Positions 8,121-15,496 are shown, counted from the stretch's first letter. The stretch: DNA of 31,129 nt from an uncultured Oscillospiraceae bacterium (GCA_900762245.1 CAAFFR010000040.1:1-31129); one strand, 5' to 3'. A program made the numbers and translations. Notes: generated by a model from the letters alone, not told the origin.

Positions 8121-9203
8121 ATGAAGAAATTTATCTTACTTTTCACATGCCTTCTCCTGCTGTCCGGCTGCGCGCCGAAGGCTGCGGAACCGGAAACCGT
8201 GGAAGCCACGGAAATGGTCGCGGAAACGGAAGCAACCGCTGCGGCGACAGAAGCGGTAACGGTTCCCACGGAAACGGAGCCTCAGGAGGAACGGTTTCTG
8301 CTGACCTTTGTAGGAGACTGCACCCTTGGCAGCAATCCCATCAATTACTATGCCCCCTACGGCTTTATCAAGACGGTAGGGGAGGACTGGCAGTATCCCT
8401 TCCGGAATATTGGGGGATACTTTTTGGAGGATGAATGCTCCTTTGCCAATCTGGAAGGAGCTCTCAGCGATTCCGGAAATCCCATGCAGAAGAAGCATAC
8501 CTTCCGGGGACCGGAGGCGCTGGTCAATATTCTGACAGAAAATGCCGTGGAAGCGGTAACTCTTGCCAACAATCACACCCTGGATTACGGCAATGCCGCC
8601 TATGACACGACGAAGGAAACTCTGGACGAGGCAGGCATCCCCTACGCGGAGCGGGACGGCAGTGTGGTCTTCACCACGAAAAACGGTCTCACCATCGGCC
8701 TCTACGGCATGGTGTATTACAAGCTGGATGTGGAGGATATGACTGCAGAAATCGCAGCTTTGCGGGAAGGGGGCTGTGATCTGGTGATCGTGGCACCCCA
8801 CTGGGGGGCGGAAGGCAGTTACCACCCAACCCAGGAGCAGGTGGATGTGGGCCATGCCGCCATCGATGCCGGTGCCGACATCGTCTGGGGTTCCCATCCC
8901 CATGTTCTGCAGCCCATTGAAGCATATAACGGCGGTATGATCTACTATTCACTGGGTAATTTTGTCTTTGGCGGCAATCTGTATCCCAAGGACCTGGACA
9001 GCGCTCTGCTGCAGCAGGAGATCATCCGGGATGAGACCGGGGTGCATCTGGGAGAATTGAGAATCGTACCTGTCAGCGTCAGCTCCATCGAGAAGCGGAA
9101 CAATTTCCAGCCTACCCCCTGGGAGCCCGGTACGGAAGAATATGACCGGGTGCTGTCCAAGCTGGATGGAAGCTTCACCGGTTCCAACCTGACCATCGGA
9201 TAA
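8121..9203 (+). CDS. CapA-family (PgsA-type metallophosphatase fold) lipoprotein
   Basis: The protein is 360 aa from ATG 8121. That start is chosen because it opens a clean lipoprotein signal peptide (MKKFILLFTCLLLLSGC, lipobox LLSGC, Cys17); an upstream in-frame ATG at 8052 would lie across the terminator. A Glu/Thr/Ala-rich linker (about 20-62) follows. The CapA domain shows VGDCTLGSN, ANLEGALSDSG, ANNHTLDYG, APHWGAEGSYHPT, WGSHPHVLQPIE and YSLGNFVFGGN. Family members include the poly-gamma-glutamate synthesis protein CapA/PgsA, but no capB or capC genes are nearby, so synthesis of that polymer is not supported. It is expected to be anchored on the outer face of the membrane. Substrate unknown. 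Confidence 0.9.
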   Translation: MKKFILLFTCLLLLSGCAPKAAEPETVEATEMVAETEATAAATEAVTVPTETEPQEERFLLTFVGDCTLGSNPINYYAPYGFIKTVGEDWQYPFRNIGGYFLEDECSFANLEGALSDSGNPMQKKHTFRGPEALVNILTENAVEAVTLANNHTLDYGNAAYDTTKETLDEAGIPYAERDGSVVFTTKNGLTIGLYGMVYYKLDVEDMTAEIAALREGGCDLVIVAPHWGAEGSYHPTQEQVDVGHAAIDAGADIVWGSHPHVLQPIEAYNGGMIYYSLGNFVFGGNLYPKDLDSALLQQEIIRDETGVHLGELRIVPVSVSSIEKRNNFQPTPWEPGTEEYDRVLSKLDGSFTGSNLTIG

Positions 9204-9229
9204 TTCCACAGAAAAAATAGAAAAAAAGA

Positions 9230-9258
9230 TTGACCAAACCGCTTTTTTAGGTTATAAT
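9230..9258 (+). promoter_or_regulatory. rpmH promoter
   Basis: TTGACC (9230-9235) and TATAAT (9253-9258) are spaced by 17 bp, about 100 bp upstream of rpmH. It is one of the strongest promoters in the window, as expected for a ribosomal protein gene. Confidence 0.85.
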
Positions 9259-9356
9259 GGTCGGGCATGACCGTTATGGTCATTTATTATGTGTTGCTGC
9301 GGCCTTTTGGCTGTCGAGCATATGAAAAAAGAAATTTTATAGGAGGTGTAAGTGTT

Positions 9357-9491
9357 ATGAAGCGTACCTACCAGCCCAGCCGTCGTCATCGTTCCAAGGT
9401 TCACGGTTTCCGTCAGAGAATGGCTACTTCCAACGGCCGTAAGGTTCTGGCCCGCCGTCGTGCAAAGGGCCGCAAGGTTCTGTCCGCCTGA
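9357..9491 (+). CDS. rpmH: 50S ribosomal protein L34
   Basis: The 44-aa protein [18 protein letters not shown]...[12 protein letters not shown] is the full standard L34 sequence and length. ATG 9357 follows a perfect AGGAGGTG at 9341-9348; the upstream in-frame ATG at 9267 has no such site. L34 is a small, highly basic protein of the large subunit. In most bacteria rpmH sits directly before rnpA, with dnaA upstream. Here it is separated from rnpA by about 390 bp of terminator and repeat, and no dnaA is next to it. Confidence 0.98.
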   Translation: MKRTYQPSRRHRSKVHGFRQRMATSNGRKVLARRRAKGRKVLSA

Positions 9492-9543
9492 TGCGTTTGC
9501 ACTGTGGGTCAACACAAGTGAAATAAGCGCCAACAAGCGAAAC

Positions 9544-9589
9544 GGGAGCTACAGCGGGGTGAATGCAAAATTCGCCCCGCTCCCTTTTT
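9544..9589 (+). terminator. Intrinsic terminator after rpmH
   Basis: AGCGGGGTGAAT pairs with ATTCGCCCCGCT (one G-U) around a GCAAA loop, extended by GGG/CCC and followed by TTTTTA. This would uncouple rpmH from rnpA. Confidence 0.82.
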
Positions 9590-9610
9590 AATGGGGGTTT
9601 TCAGATTTGC

Positions 9611-9836
9611 TGTCATTCCGAGCCAGTGCGCACACTGCTCCGCGCTAAGCGCCGCCTTCGGCGGTTGCGCTCTGCACAGGCCTGCAGGCCTAGTGGAGTG
9701 GGAATCCCCTGACGCTCAGGGACAAATCTGAAACTTTAGGAGATTGCCACACCAGTCTGCGGACTACGACGCGCTAAGAGCCGCCTTCGGCGGTTGCGCT
9801 CTGTACGTGCTGCGGCACAGTGGTTCGCAATGACAT
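9611..9836. repeat. R1 intergenic inverted repeat, copy 2 (compound)
   Basis: The outer ends are R1-type (TGTCATTCCGAGCCAGTG and GTGGTTCGCAATGACA, with GTGGGAATCCCCT / AGGAGATTGCCAC inside). Each end carries an extra 33-nt hairpin unit, GCGCTAAG(C/A)GCCGCCTTCG..., at 9642-9674 and 9771-9803, identical at 32 of 33 positions and in the same orientation. This makes it longer than the other R1 copies and fills the rpmH-rnpA gap. Confidence 0.85.
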
Positions 9837-9882
9837 TTCTTTATCGGAGTGCGTCCTAACTTCTGGAAAGGGAGATTTTATC

Positions 9883-10224
9883 ATGAAATTTTCTACCAGC
9901 CTAAAGCTCAATCACATATTCCGCCGGCTGTATCACACCAACGGGGTTGCGGACGGCTATCTGGTGCTCTATGCCCGGAAAAACCGCACAGACACCAACC
10001 GTGTGGGTATCACTGTCAGCAAAAAGCTTGGCAAGGCCCATGTGCGCAACCGGACCCGCCGCCGTATCCGGGAGGTCTACCGCCTCAACGAGGACAAGTT
10101 CCTCCCCGGCTGGGACATCGTAGTGGTGGTCCGGACCAGAGCGGTGGATGCGGAATTCAGTAAGCTCACCAAAAGCTACCTGGCCCTCGCCAAAAAGGCG
10201 GGACTGCTGAAGGAAGAAGTATGA
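9883..10224 (+). CDS. rnpA: Ribonuclease P protein component
   Basis: This 113-aa basic protein binds the RNase P RNA and aids 5' maturation of tRNA precursors. It has the expected [15 protein letters not shown] start, [39 protein letters not shown] (the RNR signature, split: [13 protein letters not shown] and TRRRIRE) and [14 protein letters not shown] 9883 is preferred over the in-frame 9820 because AAAGGGAG lies at 9867-9874 and the first 21 residues of the longer form fall inside the R1 repeat. The stop overlaps the yidD start (ATGA), implying coupling. Confidence 0.96.
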   Translation: MKFSTSLKLNHIFRRLYHTNGVADGYLVLYARKNRTDTNRVGITVSKKLGKAHVRNRTRRRIREVYRLNEDKFLPGWDIVVVVRTRAVDAEFSKLTKSYLALAKKAGLLKEEV

Positions 10225-10433
10225 AACGAGCACTCCTTTCTCTGATTCGCTTTTACCAGCGTAACATTTCCCCTTACTTTCCGGCCCGGTGCCGGTTTCG
10301 GCCTACCTGCAGTGCCTATGCCGTCGAAGCGATCGGCAAATACGGGGCTGTCAAAGGCGGCTGGCTCGCATTGAAGCGGCTGCTGCGCTGCCATCCCTTT
10401 TACAAAGGGGATATCTATGACCCCGTACCGTGA
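10221..10433 (+). CDS. yidD: Membrane protein insertion efficiency factor YidD
   Basis: This 70-aa protein carries the full YidD signature: [19 protein letters not shown] then [28 protein letters not shown] and a short tail. YidD is a small peripheral inner-membrane protein that improves YidC-dependent insertion. It overlaps rnpA by 4 bp and is followed 36 bp later by yidC, the classical rnpA-yidD-yidC order. No separate promoter is evident. Confidence 0.96.
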   Translation: MKRALLSLIRFYQRNISPYFPARCRFRPTCSAYAVEAIGKYGAVKGGWLALKRLLRCHPFYKGDIYDPVP

Positions 10434-10469
10434 CTTCCGTTTTTTTCACAACATTAAGGAGGAAAGTCA

Positions 10470-11705
10470 ATGTTTCTCGCATTTAAGTTATCGAACCTCA
10501 TCACTGTGCCGTTTGGCTGGCTGCTGGGTCAGCTGTATCATCTGACCAACAACTATGGTGTTGCCATGATTATCTTTGCGCTGGCGGTTCAGGCTGTCCT
10601 GATCCCCATCAACGTAAAGTCCAAGAAGAACATGATGAAGATGTCCCGTCTGACTCCTAGAATCCAGGACATCCAGGCCCGCTATTCCAACGACCCCCAG
10701 AAGCAGAATGAACTGGTGCAGAAGCTGTATCAGGAAGAAGGCGTTTCTATGGGCGGCGGCTGTCTGTGGAGCCTGATCCCCATGTTCATCCTGGTCCCCC
10801 TGTTCACCGTCATCCGGGAGCCCATGCGCTACATCCTGATGGAGTCTGAGGAGGTTATTCCCCAGATCATCAGCGTCATCAAGGACCTGGCTCCCACCAT
10901 TTTCTCCAACAATAATTATTACGATCAGGTCATTGCCGCTCAGGCCATTCCTCAGTTCGCAGCCGAGCTGCAGGCAGCCATCCCTGAGATCGGTGCACGG
11001 ACGCTGGAGGGCATCAACTTCAACTTCCTGGGCATCAATCTGGGTGCTATCCCTCAGTTTAATGTCTTTGCTTCCACCTGGGTATGGGACTGGGCTCACA
11101 TCGGTGCCTTCCTGATTCCTGTGGCTTCCACCGCATCTCAGTTCCTGCAGATGTGGATTACCCAGAAGACCAATGATTCTCTGGTTACCAACGAGAAGGG
11201 CATTCAGGACCAGGAGACTGCCAAGAAGTCTCAGCAGAACCAGTCTACCCAGATGGTGCTGTACATGATGCCCCTGATGACCCTGTGGATCGGCTTCACT
11301 GTCTCCGCAGGCCTCAGCCTGTACTGGTTCATCGGCGGTCTGGTCCGTATGGCCATTGACCCCATCATGACCAACCACTACCGCAAGATCTATGATGCTG
11401 AAGATGCTGTCCGTCTGCAGAAGTATCTGGAGGAGGAGCGGATTGAGGCTGAGAAGGAGCGCATCCGCGCTGAGCGCCGGGCCTCCAACCCTGACGGCAT
11501 CACCACCAACACCAGCAAGAAGAAGCTCCAGAAGCAGCAGCGGGATCAGGAGAGTGCCGCTAAGGCTGCCGCTGCCAGAGAGTACGCTGCCAAGAAGGGG
11601 ATTGAGCTGGAAGAGGACGAAGAAGTTTCCTGCATGTCCGGTATCCCCAGCCGTCCCTACTGCAAGGGCCGTAACTACGATCCCGACCGTTACACTTCCA
11701 ACTAA
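10470..11705 (+). CDS. yidC: Membrane protein insertase YidC/OxaA
   Basis: This 411-aa insertase of the Gram-positive (Oxa1-like) type inserts membrane proteins alone or with SecYEG. An N-terminal hydrophobic segment is followed by NYGVAMIIFALAVQAVLIPI, a positively charged cytoplasmic loop (KSKKNMMKMSRLTPRIQDIQ), the conserved GGGCLWSLIPMFILVPLF hairpin and a C-terminal membrane segment near MMPLMTLWIGFTVSAGLSLYW. A long charged tail (about 320-400, rich in Lys/Glu/Arg) resembles ribosome-binding tails of YidC2/Oxa1. About 100 residues between membrane segments 2 and 3 (PQIISVIKDL...ISLGAIPQFN region) are longer than in Bacillus forms. AAGGAGG precedes ATG 10470. Confidence 0.96.
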   Translation: MFLAFKLSNLITVPFGWLLGQLYHLTNNYGVAMIIFALAVQAVLIPINVKSKKNMMKMSRLTPRIQDIQARYSNDPQKQNELVQKLYQEEGVSMGGGCLWSLIPMFILVPLFTVIREPMRYILMESEEVIPQIISVIKDLAPTIFSNNNYYDQVIAAQAIPQFAAELQAAIPEIGARTLEGINFNFLGINLGAIPQFNVFASTWVWDWAHIGAFLIPVASTASQFLQMWITQKTNDSLVTNEKGIQDQETAKKSQQNQSTQMVLYMMPLMTLWIGFTVSAGLSLYWFIGGLVRMAIDPIMTNHYRKIYDAEDAVRLQKYLEEERIEAEKERIRAERRASNPDGITTNTSKKKLQKQQRDQESAAKAAAAREYAAKKGIELEEDEEVSCMSGIPSRPYCKGRNYDPDRYTSN

Positions 11706-11720
11706 TCGGAGGAATGCGCA

Positions 11721-12662
11721 ATGGAAAAGACTATTATTACCAGCGGCAAGACCATTGATCTTGCCATTGAATCCGCACTGACCCAGCTGGGTCTGGACCG
11801 GGACAGCGTTTCTGTCATGGTCCTGCAGCAGGCAAAGACTGGCTTCCTGGGCTTCGGTGCCCAGCCCGCCAAGGTCCAGGTGACCTATGAAGCTCCCGAC
11901 CCAAAAGTGGAGAAGGTGCCCGAAAAGCCCAAGAGCGCTCTGGGCAGCGCATCCCGCTCCAAGCCCAAGGCTGCGGCTCCTGTGAAGAAGCCCGAAGCAC
12001 CCAAGCCCGAGATGCCCAAGGCAGAGCCTGTGAAGGCCGAGGCCCCCAAGGCCGCTCCCGCTCCCAAGCCTGAGAAGAAGGCAGAAGCCCCCAAGGCTCC
12101 CAAGGCAGAAAAGAAGCCTGAGGTCCCCAAGGCACCTAAGGCTCCCAAGCCCGAGAAGAAGGCTGAAAAAAAGGTGGAAGCTCCCAAGGAGTATGCCCCC
12201 GCTGAGGCCGGCTCCGTGGAGGAGAAGATCGAGAACTTCATCAAGGGTCTGCTGGAGCACATGGACTCCAAGGCTGTTCCCCACTGCTGGAAGGCAGAGG
12301 GCGGCACCTACAAGGTGGACCTGGTGGGCGACGATCTGGGTTACCTGATCGGCCGCCGGGGCGATACCCTGGATGCCATCCAGCATCTGGCAAACTACGC
12401 CGTCAACCGGGATGTGGAGGGCCACATCCGTATCAATGTGGATGCCGAGAGTTACCGGGAAAAGCGGGAGGACAGCCTCCGCCGCTATGCCCGCAAGAAG
12501 GCACAGCAGGTGCTGAAGGCCCGCCGCCGCACCACCCTGGAGCCCATGAACGCTTACGAGCGTCATGTGATCCACGCTGCCCTGCAGGATATGGACAACA
12601 TCACCACCCACTCCACCGGCGTGGAGCCCAACCGCCGCGTCGTCATCGAGTACGTCCGATAA
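11721..12662 (+). CDS. khpB: RNA-binding protein KhpB/Jag (Jag-N, KH, R3H)
   Basis: This 313-aa protein has three parts. A Jag-N domain (1-52, including QQAKTGFLGFGAQPAKVQV) is followed by a low-complexity linker (about 58-172) of Pro/Lys/Ala/Glu repeats such as KAPKAPKPEKKAEKK. KH and R3H domains come last; the KH motif is VDLVGDDLGYLIGRRGDTLDAIQ and the R3H end is MNAYERHVIHAALQ...GVEPNRRVVIEYVR. KhpB binds many RNAs with KhpA and influences cell elongation and division. The linker is much longer than in Bacillus or Streptococcus homologues. It closes the rnpA operon; GGAGG lies at 11708-11712. Confidence 0.95.
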   Translation: MEKTIITSGKTIDLAIESALTQLGLDRDSVSVMVLQQAKTGFLGFGAQPAKVQVTYEAPDPKVEKVPEKPKSALGSASRSKPKAAAPVKKPEAPKPEMPKAEPVKAEAPKAAPAPKPEKKAEAPKAPKAEKKPEVPKAPKAPKPEKKAEKKVEAPKEYAPAEAGSVEEKIENFIKGLLEHMDSKAVPHCWKAEGGTYKVDLVGDDLGYLIGRRGDTLDAIQHLANYAVNRDVEGHIRINVDAESYREKREDSLRRYARKKAQQVLKARRRTTLEPMNAYERHVIHAALQDMDNITTHSTGVEPNRRVVIEYVR

Positions 12663-12664
12663 GC

Positions 12665-12697
12665 AAAAATCCCCAACCGCAAGGTTGGGGATTTTTT
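12665..12697. terminator. Bidirectional terminator between khpB and the PRTase gene
   Basis: AAAAATCCCCAACC and GGTTGGGGATTTTT form a 14-bp stem with a GCAA tetraloop, flanked by A and T tracts. It can terminate khpB on the + strand and the convergent phosphoribosyltransferase gene (stop at 12709) on the - strand. Confidence 0.93.
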
Positions 12698-12708
12698 AAC
12701 GAAAGGGA

Positions 12709-13263
12709 TCAACCCATGATGGTGCCGTCGGGATTAAAGAGGGGCAGCTTTTCCAGATAGATCAGGTCAGCACGGTCCTGAGCATCGCCCTCTGCCAGAA
12801 TAGCCATGCGGCCGCAGATCTCGCCGCCTGCCTTCTCTACCAGGGCTTCCAGAGCCTTCAGGCTTTCGCCGGTGGAGATGACATCATCCACTACCAGAAT
12901 CTTCTTGCCCTTCATCAGAGCGGCATCAGCGCCGTCCAGATACAGCTTCTGTTCCTTGGCGGTGGTGATGGAGTTGACGGTGACGCTGAAGATATCCCGC
13001 ATATACAGCTTGGGACCCTTGCGGGCCAGAATGTACTTGGCGTCGCCGGCCTGACGGGCCATTTCGTGGGCCAGAGGAATGCCCTTGGCTTCGGCAGTGA
13101 TAATGTAGTCGTATTCAGGGGCACGCTTCAGCAGCTCCCGGGCACAGGCCACAGTCAGTTCCTGGTCGCCAAAGATGACAAAACCGGCAATATACAGCTT
13201 GTCGTTCACAGGGCAGATGGGCAGGTCACGCTCCAGACCTGCAACATTCATTCTGTAGTACAT
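12709..13263 (-). CDS. Apt-like purine phosphoribosyltransferase
   Basis: This 184-aa type I phosphoribosyltransferase condenses a purine base with PRPP. The PRPP-binding loop KILVVDDVISTGES (121-134) and the upstream AEAKGIPLAHEMARQ and ARKGPKLY segments match the adenine/xanthine PRTase group. The substrate specificity (adenine versus another base) is not settled by the sequence. The start is ATG 13263 with AAAGGAG upstream. It is a single-gene unit with its own promoter, convergent with khpB. In many Bacillota apt lies between recJ and rel; here that position is empty (5-bp gap), so this may be the relocated apt, though that is inference. Confidence 0.85.
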   Translation of the reverse strand: MYYRMNVAGLERDLPICPVNDKLYIAGFVIFGDQELTVACARELLKRAPEYDYIITAEAKGIPLAHEMARQAGDAKYILARKGPKLYMRDIFSVTVNSITTAKEQKLYLDGADAALMKGKKILVVDDVISTGESLKALEALVEKAGGEICGRMAILAEGDAQDRADLIYLEKLPLFNPDGTIMG

Positions 13264-13299
13264 GGAAAAACGCTCCTTTTTTGTTTGAAATCTATCTTT

Positions 13300-13327
13300 A
13301 TTATACCGCCAGATGGGGAAATGTCAA
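13300..13327 (-). promoter_or_regulatory. Promoter of the PRTase gene
   Basis: Read on the minus strand, TTGACA (13327-13322) and TATAAT (13305-13300) are both perfect and lie 16 bp apart, about 37 bp upstream of the start codon. Confidence 0.85.
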
Positions 13328-13348
13328 GAAATGGGCATGAAGATAACG

Positions 13349-13556
13349 CGTAATTTATATTGTGATGGCGCGGGAGCGCCAAGGCTCCCCCCGGGGGGAA
13401 GCTGGCACGAATCTTTGATTCGTGACTGATGAGGGATGCGGGGGGAAATGTTGCGATTTGTACTATGTTTCAGCCCTTTTCAAGACTTGAATCTGCACGC
13501 CACCCCTCATCCGTCTCGCCTGCGGCGAGCCACCTTCCCCCCGGGGGAAGGCTTGG
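13349..13556. repeat. R2 intergenic element, copy B
   Basis: The ~208-bp element is in the opposite orientation to copy A. It begins CGTAATTTAT, then GGCGCGGGAGCGCC, CCCCCGGGGGG and the hairpin CACGAATC-ttt-GATTCGTG. It ends with CTCGCC-tgc-GGCGAG and CCTTCCCCCCGGGGGAAGG. The interior (AGTACAAATCG-type segment) matches copies A and C. It ends about 31 bp before the riboswitch promoter. Confidence 0.85.
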
Positions 13557-13586
13557 AACGTTGCGTCAAATGCCAATTTTCTATTC

Positions 13587-13615
13587 TTGACAGTACTGTG
13601 CAGGCGTGCTACAAT
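13587..13615 (+). promoter_or_regulatory. Promoter of the cobalamin-riboswitch operon
   Basis: A perfect TTGACA (13587-13592) and TACAAT (13610-13615) are spaced by 17 bp, directly upstream of the aptamer. Confidence 0.83.
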
Positions 13616-13635
13616 GTTTTTGACAATTTGATAAC

Positions 13636-13828
13636 CCAATGCGTGGCGGTTTCCGCGAAGAACGGGAACTGCTGAACAAGATAACCGGGTGGGAATCCCG
13701 GACGGTACCGCCGCTGTATGTGCTGATGGGGAGGATCTTGGTGAAAGCCGGTCACTGGAGAAATCTGGGAAGGCCGATCCTCACTGCGTGAAAACGCTAA
13801 GGCATGAGTCAGAAGACCTACGCATTGG
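13636..13828 (+). ncRNA. Cobalamin riboswitch aptamer
   Basis: The leader matches the B12 riboswitch pattern: GGTGGGAATCCCGGACGGTA then CCGCCGCTGT, a central GATGGGGAGG, and a B12-box-like GGCATGAGTCAGAAGACCTA. The closing stem is visible as CCAATGCGT (13636-13644) with ACGCATTGG (13820-13828). Binding of a cobalamin is expected to reduce expression of the two downstream genes via the terminator at 13881-13923. The B12 box is slightly degenerate relative to the consensus, but the order and spacing of motifs are convincing. Confidence 0.9.
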
Positions 13829-13880
13829 CAGCTCCTCACCTCTGCGCGAATATGGGGGTGTGCGTTGTCGCAGAAAAACG

Positions 13881-13923
13881 GCTGCGGTGCTCTTCTTCAG
13901 GCACCGCAGCCTATTGCTTTTTT
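13881..13923 (+). terminator. Riboswitch-controlled terminator
   Basis: GCTGCGGTGC (13881-13890) pairs perfectly with GCACCGCAGC (13901-13910), with a 10-nt loop. A TTTTTT run follows after a short CTATTGC spacer. It sits between the aptamer and the AAGGAGG of the DUF4430 gene, so it probably forms the expression platform. Confidence 0.82.
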
Positions 13924-13937
13924 AAGGAGGATTTATT

Positions 13938-14333
13938 ATGAAGAACAAGAAAATCGTATTTGCAGTGTTTGCCCTTTTCGTGGTCATCGGCATCATGGCC
14001 GGTGTCTACATGGGCACCCGTCCCGAGGCTGTTGAGGGTGCCAAGGCAGTCACCGTCCGGATCATCCACAAGGATGGCTCCGAGAAGGTTCTGGAATACC
14101 ACACCGATCTGGAGTTCCTGGCGGATCTGCTGCTGGAAAAGGAGCTGGCTACAGGCTACACATCCGAGGAATACGGCTTTACCATCGAGTCTGTGGACGG
14201 TGTGACCGCGGACTGGCAGAAAGATTCTGCTTACTGGGCACTGTATGAGGGAGAGGAATACGCCACCACCAGTGCAGCAGGCATCGTTCTGACTGATGGA
14301 GGCGTGTACAAGCTGGTCTATGAAACCTTCTGA
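13938..14333 (+). CDS. DUF4430 (transcobalamin-C-like) membrane-anchored protein
   Basis: This 131-aa protein has an N-terminal hydrophobic anchor (about 5-26, IVFAVFALFVVIGIMAGVYM) with lysines before it, and an extracellular DUF4430 domain. Characteristic features are the VTVRIIHKDGSEKVLEYHTD start, the LADLLLEKELATGY helix, YGFTIESVDGVTADW and a final SYWALYEGEEY-like strand with AAGIVLTDGGVYKLVYE. DUF4430 resembles the C-terminal domain of transcobalamin and intrinsic factor. With the cobalamin riboswitch before it and an ECF S component overlapping its end, it is probably an extracellular cobamide-capturing partner; this role is inference. AAGGAGG precedes the ATG. Confidence 0.85.
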   Translation: MKNKKIVFAVFALFVVIGIMAGVYMGTRPEAVEGAKAVTVRIIHKDGSEKVLEYHTDLEFLADLLLEKELATGYTSEEYGFTIESVDGVTADWQKDSAYWALYEGEEYATTSAAGIVLTDGGVYKLVYETF

Positions 14334-14835
14334 TTTCTCGCTTTCCGTCCGGGAAATGGTTCTCTTTGCCATATTGGGGACCATGACCTTTGCTGCGAAA
14401 TATATCATGAGCTGGCTGCCCAACATTGAGCCTGTCAGCCTCATGGTGATGCTGTTTGCGGTAGTGTTCGGGAAAAAGTGGGTCTACCCGGTATATCTGT
14501 ATGTGGCGATGGAGATCCTGTTCTATGGCATCAGCCTGTGGAATCTGAACTACCTGTATATCTGGGCAGTGCTGGCAGTGCTGGCCTCCTGCATGAAGAC
14601 CATGGAATCTCCCCTGGGCTGGGCCATGCTGTCCGGCGTTTATGGACTGGCCTTCGGTGCCCTGTGCGGCATCGTGGATGTGTTCATCGGCGGATTCGGC
14701 TATGCCGCCGCCAAATGGATTTCCGGTATTCCCTTTGACATTTCCCACTGCCTGGGCAATTTCTTCATCGCTTTGATACTGTTCAAACCCATGCGAAAGC
14801 TGTTGGAACAGCAGTATGGCAAAATGAAGCGGTAA
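14320..14835 (+). CDS. ECF transporter S component, probably for a cobamide
   Basis: This hydrophobic protein of about 171 aa has five to six membrane segments, the size and topology of an ECF S subunit. It includes MVLFAILGTMTFAAKYIMSW, LMVMLFAVVFGKKWVY, GLAFGALCGIVDVF and a C-terminal basic tail. ATG 14320 is preferred because it starts MKPSDFSLSVREM and overlaps the DUF4430 stop by 14 bp, indicating coupling; GGAGG lies rather far upstream (14298-14302), and ATG 14296 is an alternative. The energising EcfA/A'/T genes are not in the window. Cobamide or precursor specificity is inferred from the riboswitch and the DUF4430 partner. Confidence 0.8.
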   Translation: MKPSDFSLSVREMVLFAILGTMTFAAKYIMSWLPNIEPVSLMVMLFAVVFGKKWVYPVYLYVAMEILFYGISLWNLNYLYIWAVLAVLASCMKTMESPLGWAMLSGVYGLAFGALCGIVDVFIGGFGYAAAKWISGIPFDISHCLGNFFIALILFKPMRKLLEQQYGKMKR

Positions 14836-14852
14836 ATGACCCCTTAACAACC

Positions 14853-14890
14853 AAAAATCCCGGCCTGCCTTTGGCAAGCCGGGATTTTTT
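14853..14890. terminator. Bidirectional terminator between ECF-S and rqcP
   Basis: AAAAATCCCGGC pairs with GCCGGGATTTTTT, with an inner TGCC/GGCA pair. A and T tracts flank both sides. It serves the + strand uptake operon and the convergent - strand block, whose last stop codon overlaps its T tract. Confidence 0.9.
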
Positions 14891-15129
14891 CAGATTTCCT
14901 TGTACATTCCGGCGGCATCATCCTTGCGGACGTTGTCTGCCACCTCCAGCACCTCTACCGCAACGGTGCGGGTGCCCATGGTGATCTCAATTTTGTCTCC
15001 TACCTTTACGTCATAGCTGGCCTTCACAACGCGGCCATTGACGCTGATGCGGCCGTTGTCGCAGGCTTCGTTGGCTACGGTGCGGCGCTTGATCAGGCGG
15101 GAAACCTTTAAAAATTTGTCTAATCTCAT
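14890..15129 (-). CDS. rqcP: S4-domain RNA-binding protein RqcP (YabO type)
   Basis: This 79-aa protein is a single S4 domain: MRLDKFLKVSRLIKRRTVANEACDNGRISVNG (shown in parts MRLDKFLKVSRL and KRRTVANEACDNG), followed by VKVGDKIEI. It matches the RqcP/YabO group, which binds 50S-tRNA complexes and helps add alanine tails in ribosome quality control with RqcH. It begins 6 bp after the HU gene and ends the long minus-strand block. In Bacillus it belongs to the yabM-yabN-yabO-yabP-yabQ-divIC cluster; here only part of that order is kept. Confidence 0.9.
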   Translation of the reverse strand: MRLDKFLKVSRLIKRRTVANEACDNGRISVNGRVVKASYDVKVGDKIEITMGTRTVAVEVLEVADNVRKDDAAGMYKEI

Positions 15130-15135
15130 AAATCC

Positions 15136-15411
15136 TTACTTCGCAACAATGTCCTTCAGAGACTTGCTGGCCTTGAAGGCGGGTACACGGGTAGCGGGGA
15201 TTTCCACAGCCTCCTTGGTATGGGGGTTGCGGCCCACGCGGGCTTCCCGGTCCTTGACTTCAAAGGTGCCAAAGCCGCTGAGCTGAACCTTTTCGCCTCT
15301 GGAAAGTGCCTCCGTGATGGCATCGATGGCGGCGTTCAGCATACGTTCAGTATCTTTTTTCGTCATGCCGGCATTCTCTGCGGCGATGGCGATGAGTTCG
15401 GTTTTGTTCAT
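15136..15411 (-). CDS. hup: HU-family nucleoid DNA-binding protein
   Basis: This 91-aa protein is a typical HU: MNKTELIAIAAENAGMTKKD at the start, EKVQLSGFGTFEVKDREARVGRNPHT in the middle (the beta arm with the RNP motif) and an AFKASKSLKDIVAK end. HU coats and bends DNA as a dimer. AGGAG precedes the ATG. The 85-bp gap upstream is A/T-rich and may hold a separate promoter, as expected for an abundant protein, although no strong -10 is seen. Position between the flippase and rqcP matches the clostridial yab cluster. Confidence 0.96.
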   Translation of the reverse strand: MNKTELIAIAAENAGMTKKDTERMLNAAIDAITEALSRGEKVQLSGFGTFEVKDREARVGRNPHTKEAVEIPATRVPAFKASKSLKDIVAK

Positions 15412-15496
15412 GATCTCTGCTCCTCTTTCCTGGCTGGTGAATCCTAATTAGATTAACATAACTTCGGGAAAAAGGCAAGTTATTTTTCAGAAAATA

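Noticed and set aside
8121..9203. Poly-gamma-glutamate capsule locus
   Set aside because: Only a CapA-family lipoprotein is present; no capB, capC or capE homologue is nearby.
9204..9360. Replication origin near rpmH
   Set aside because: No cluster of DnaA boxes (TTATCCACA-like) and no dnaA or dnaN was seen; the region holds only the rpmH promoter and leader.
9611..9836. CRISPR-like or tandem-repeat array in the rpmH-rnpA gap
   Set aside because: There are only two 33-nt units with unequal context, no regular spacing and no cas genes; they fit a compound inverted repeat better.
10488..12611. 707-aa open frame on the minus strand across yidC and khpB
   Set aside because: It is opposite two well-recognised genes, has low-complexity Leu/Gly-rich content and no family signature. 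It is a by-product of the third-position GC bias of the real genes.
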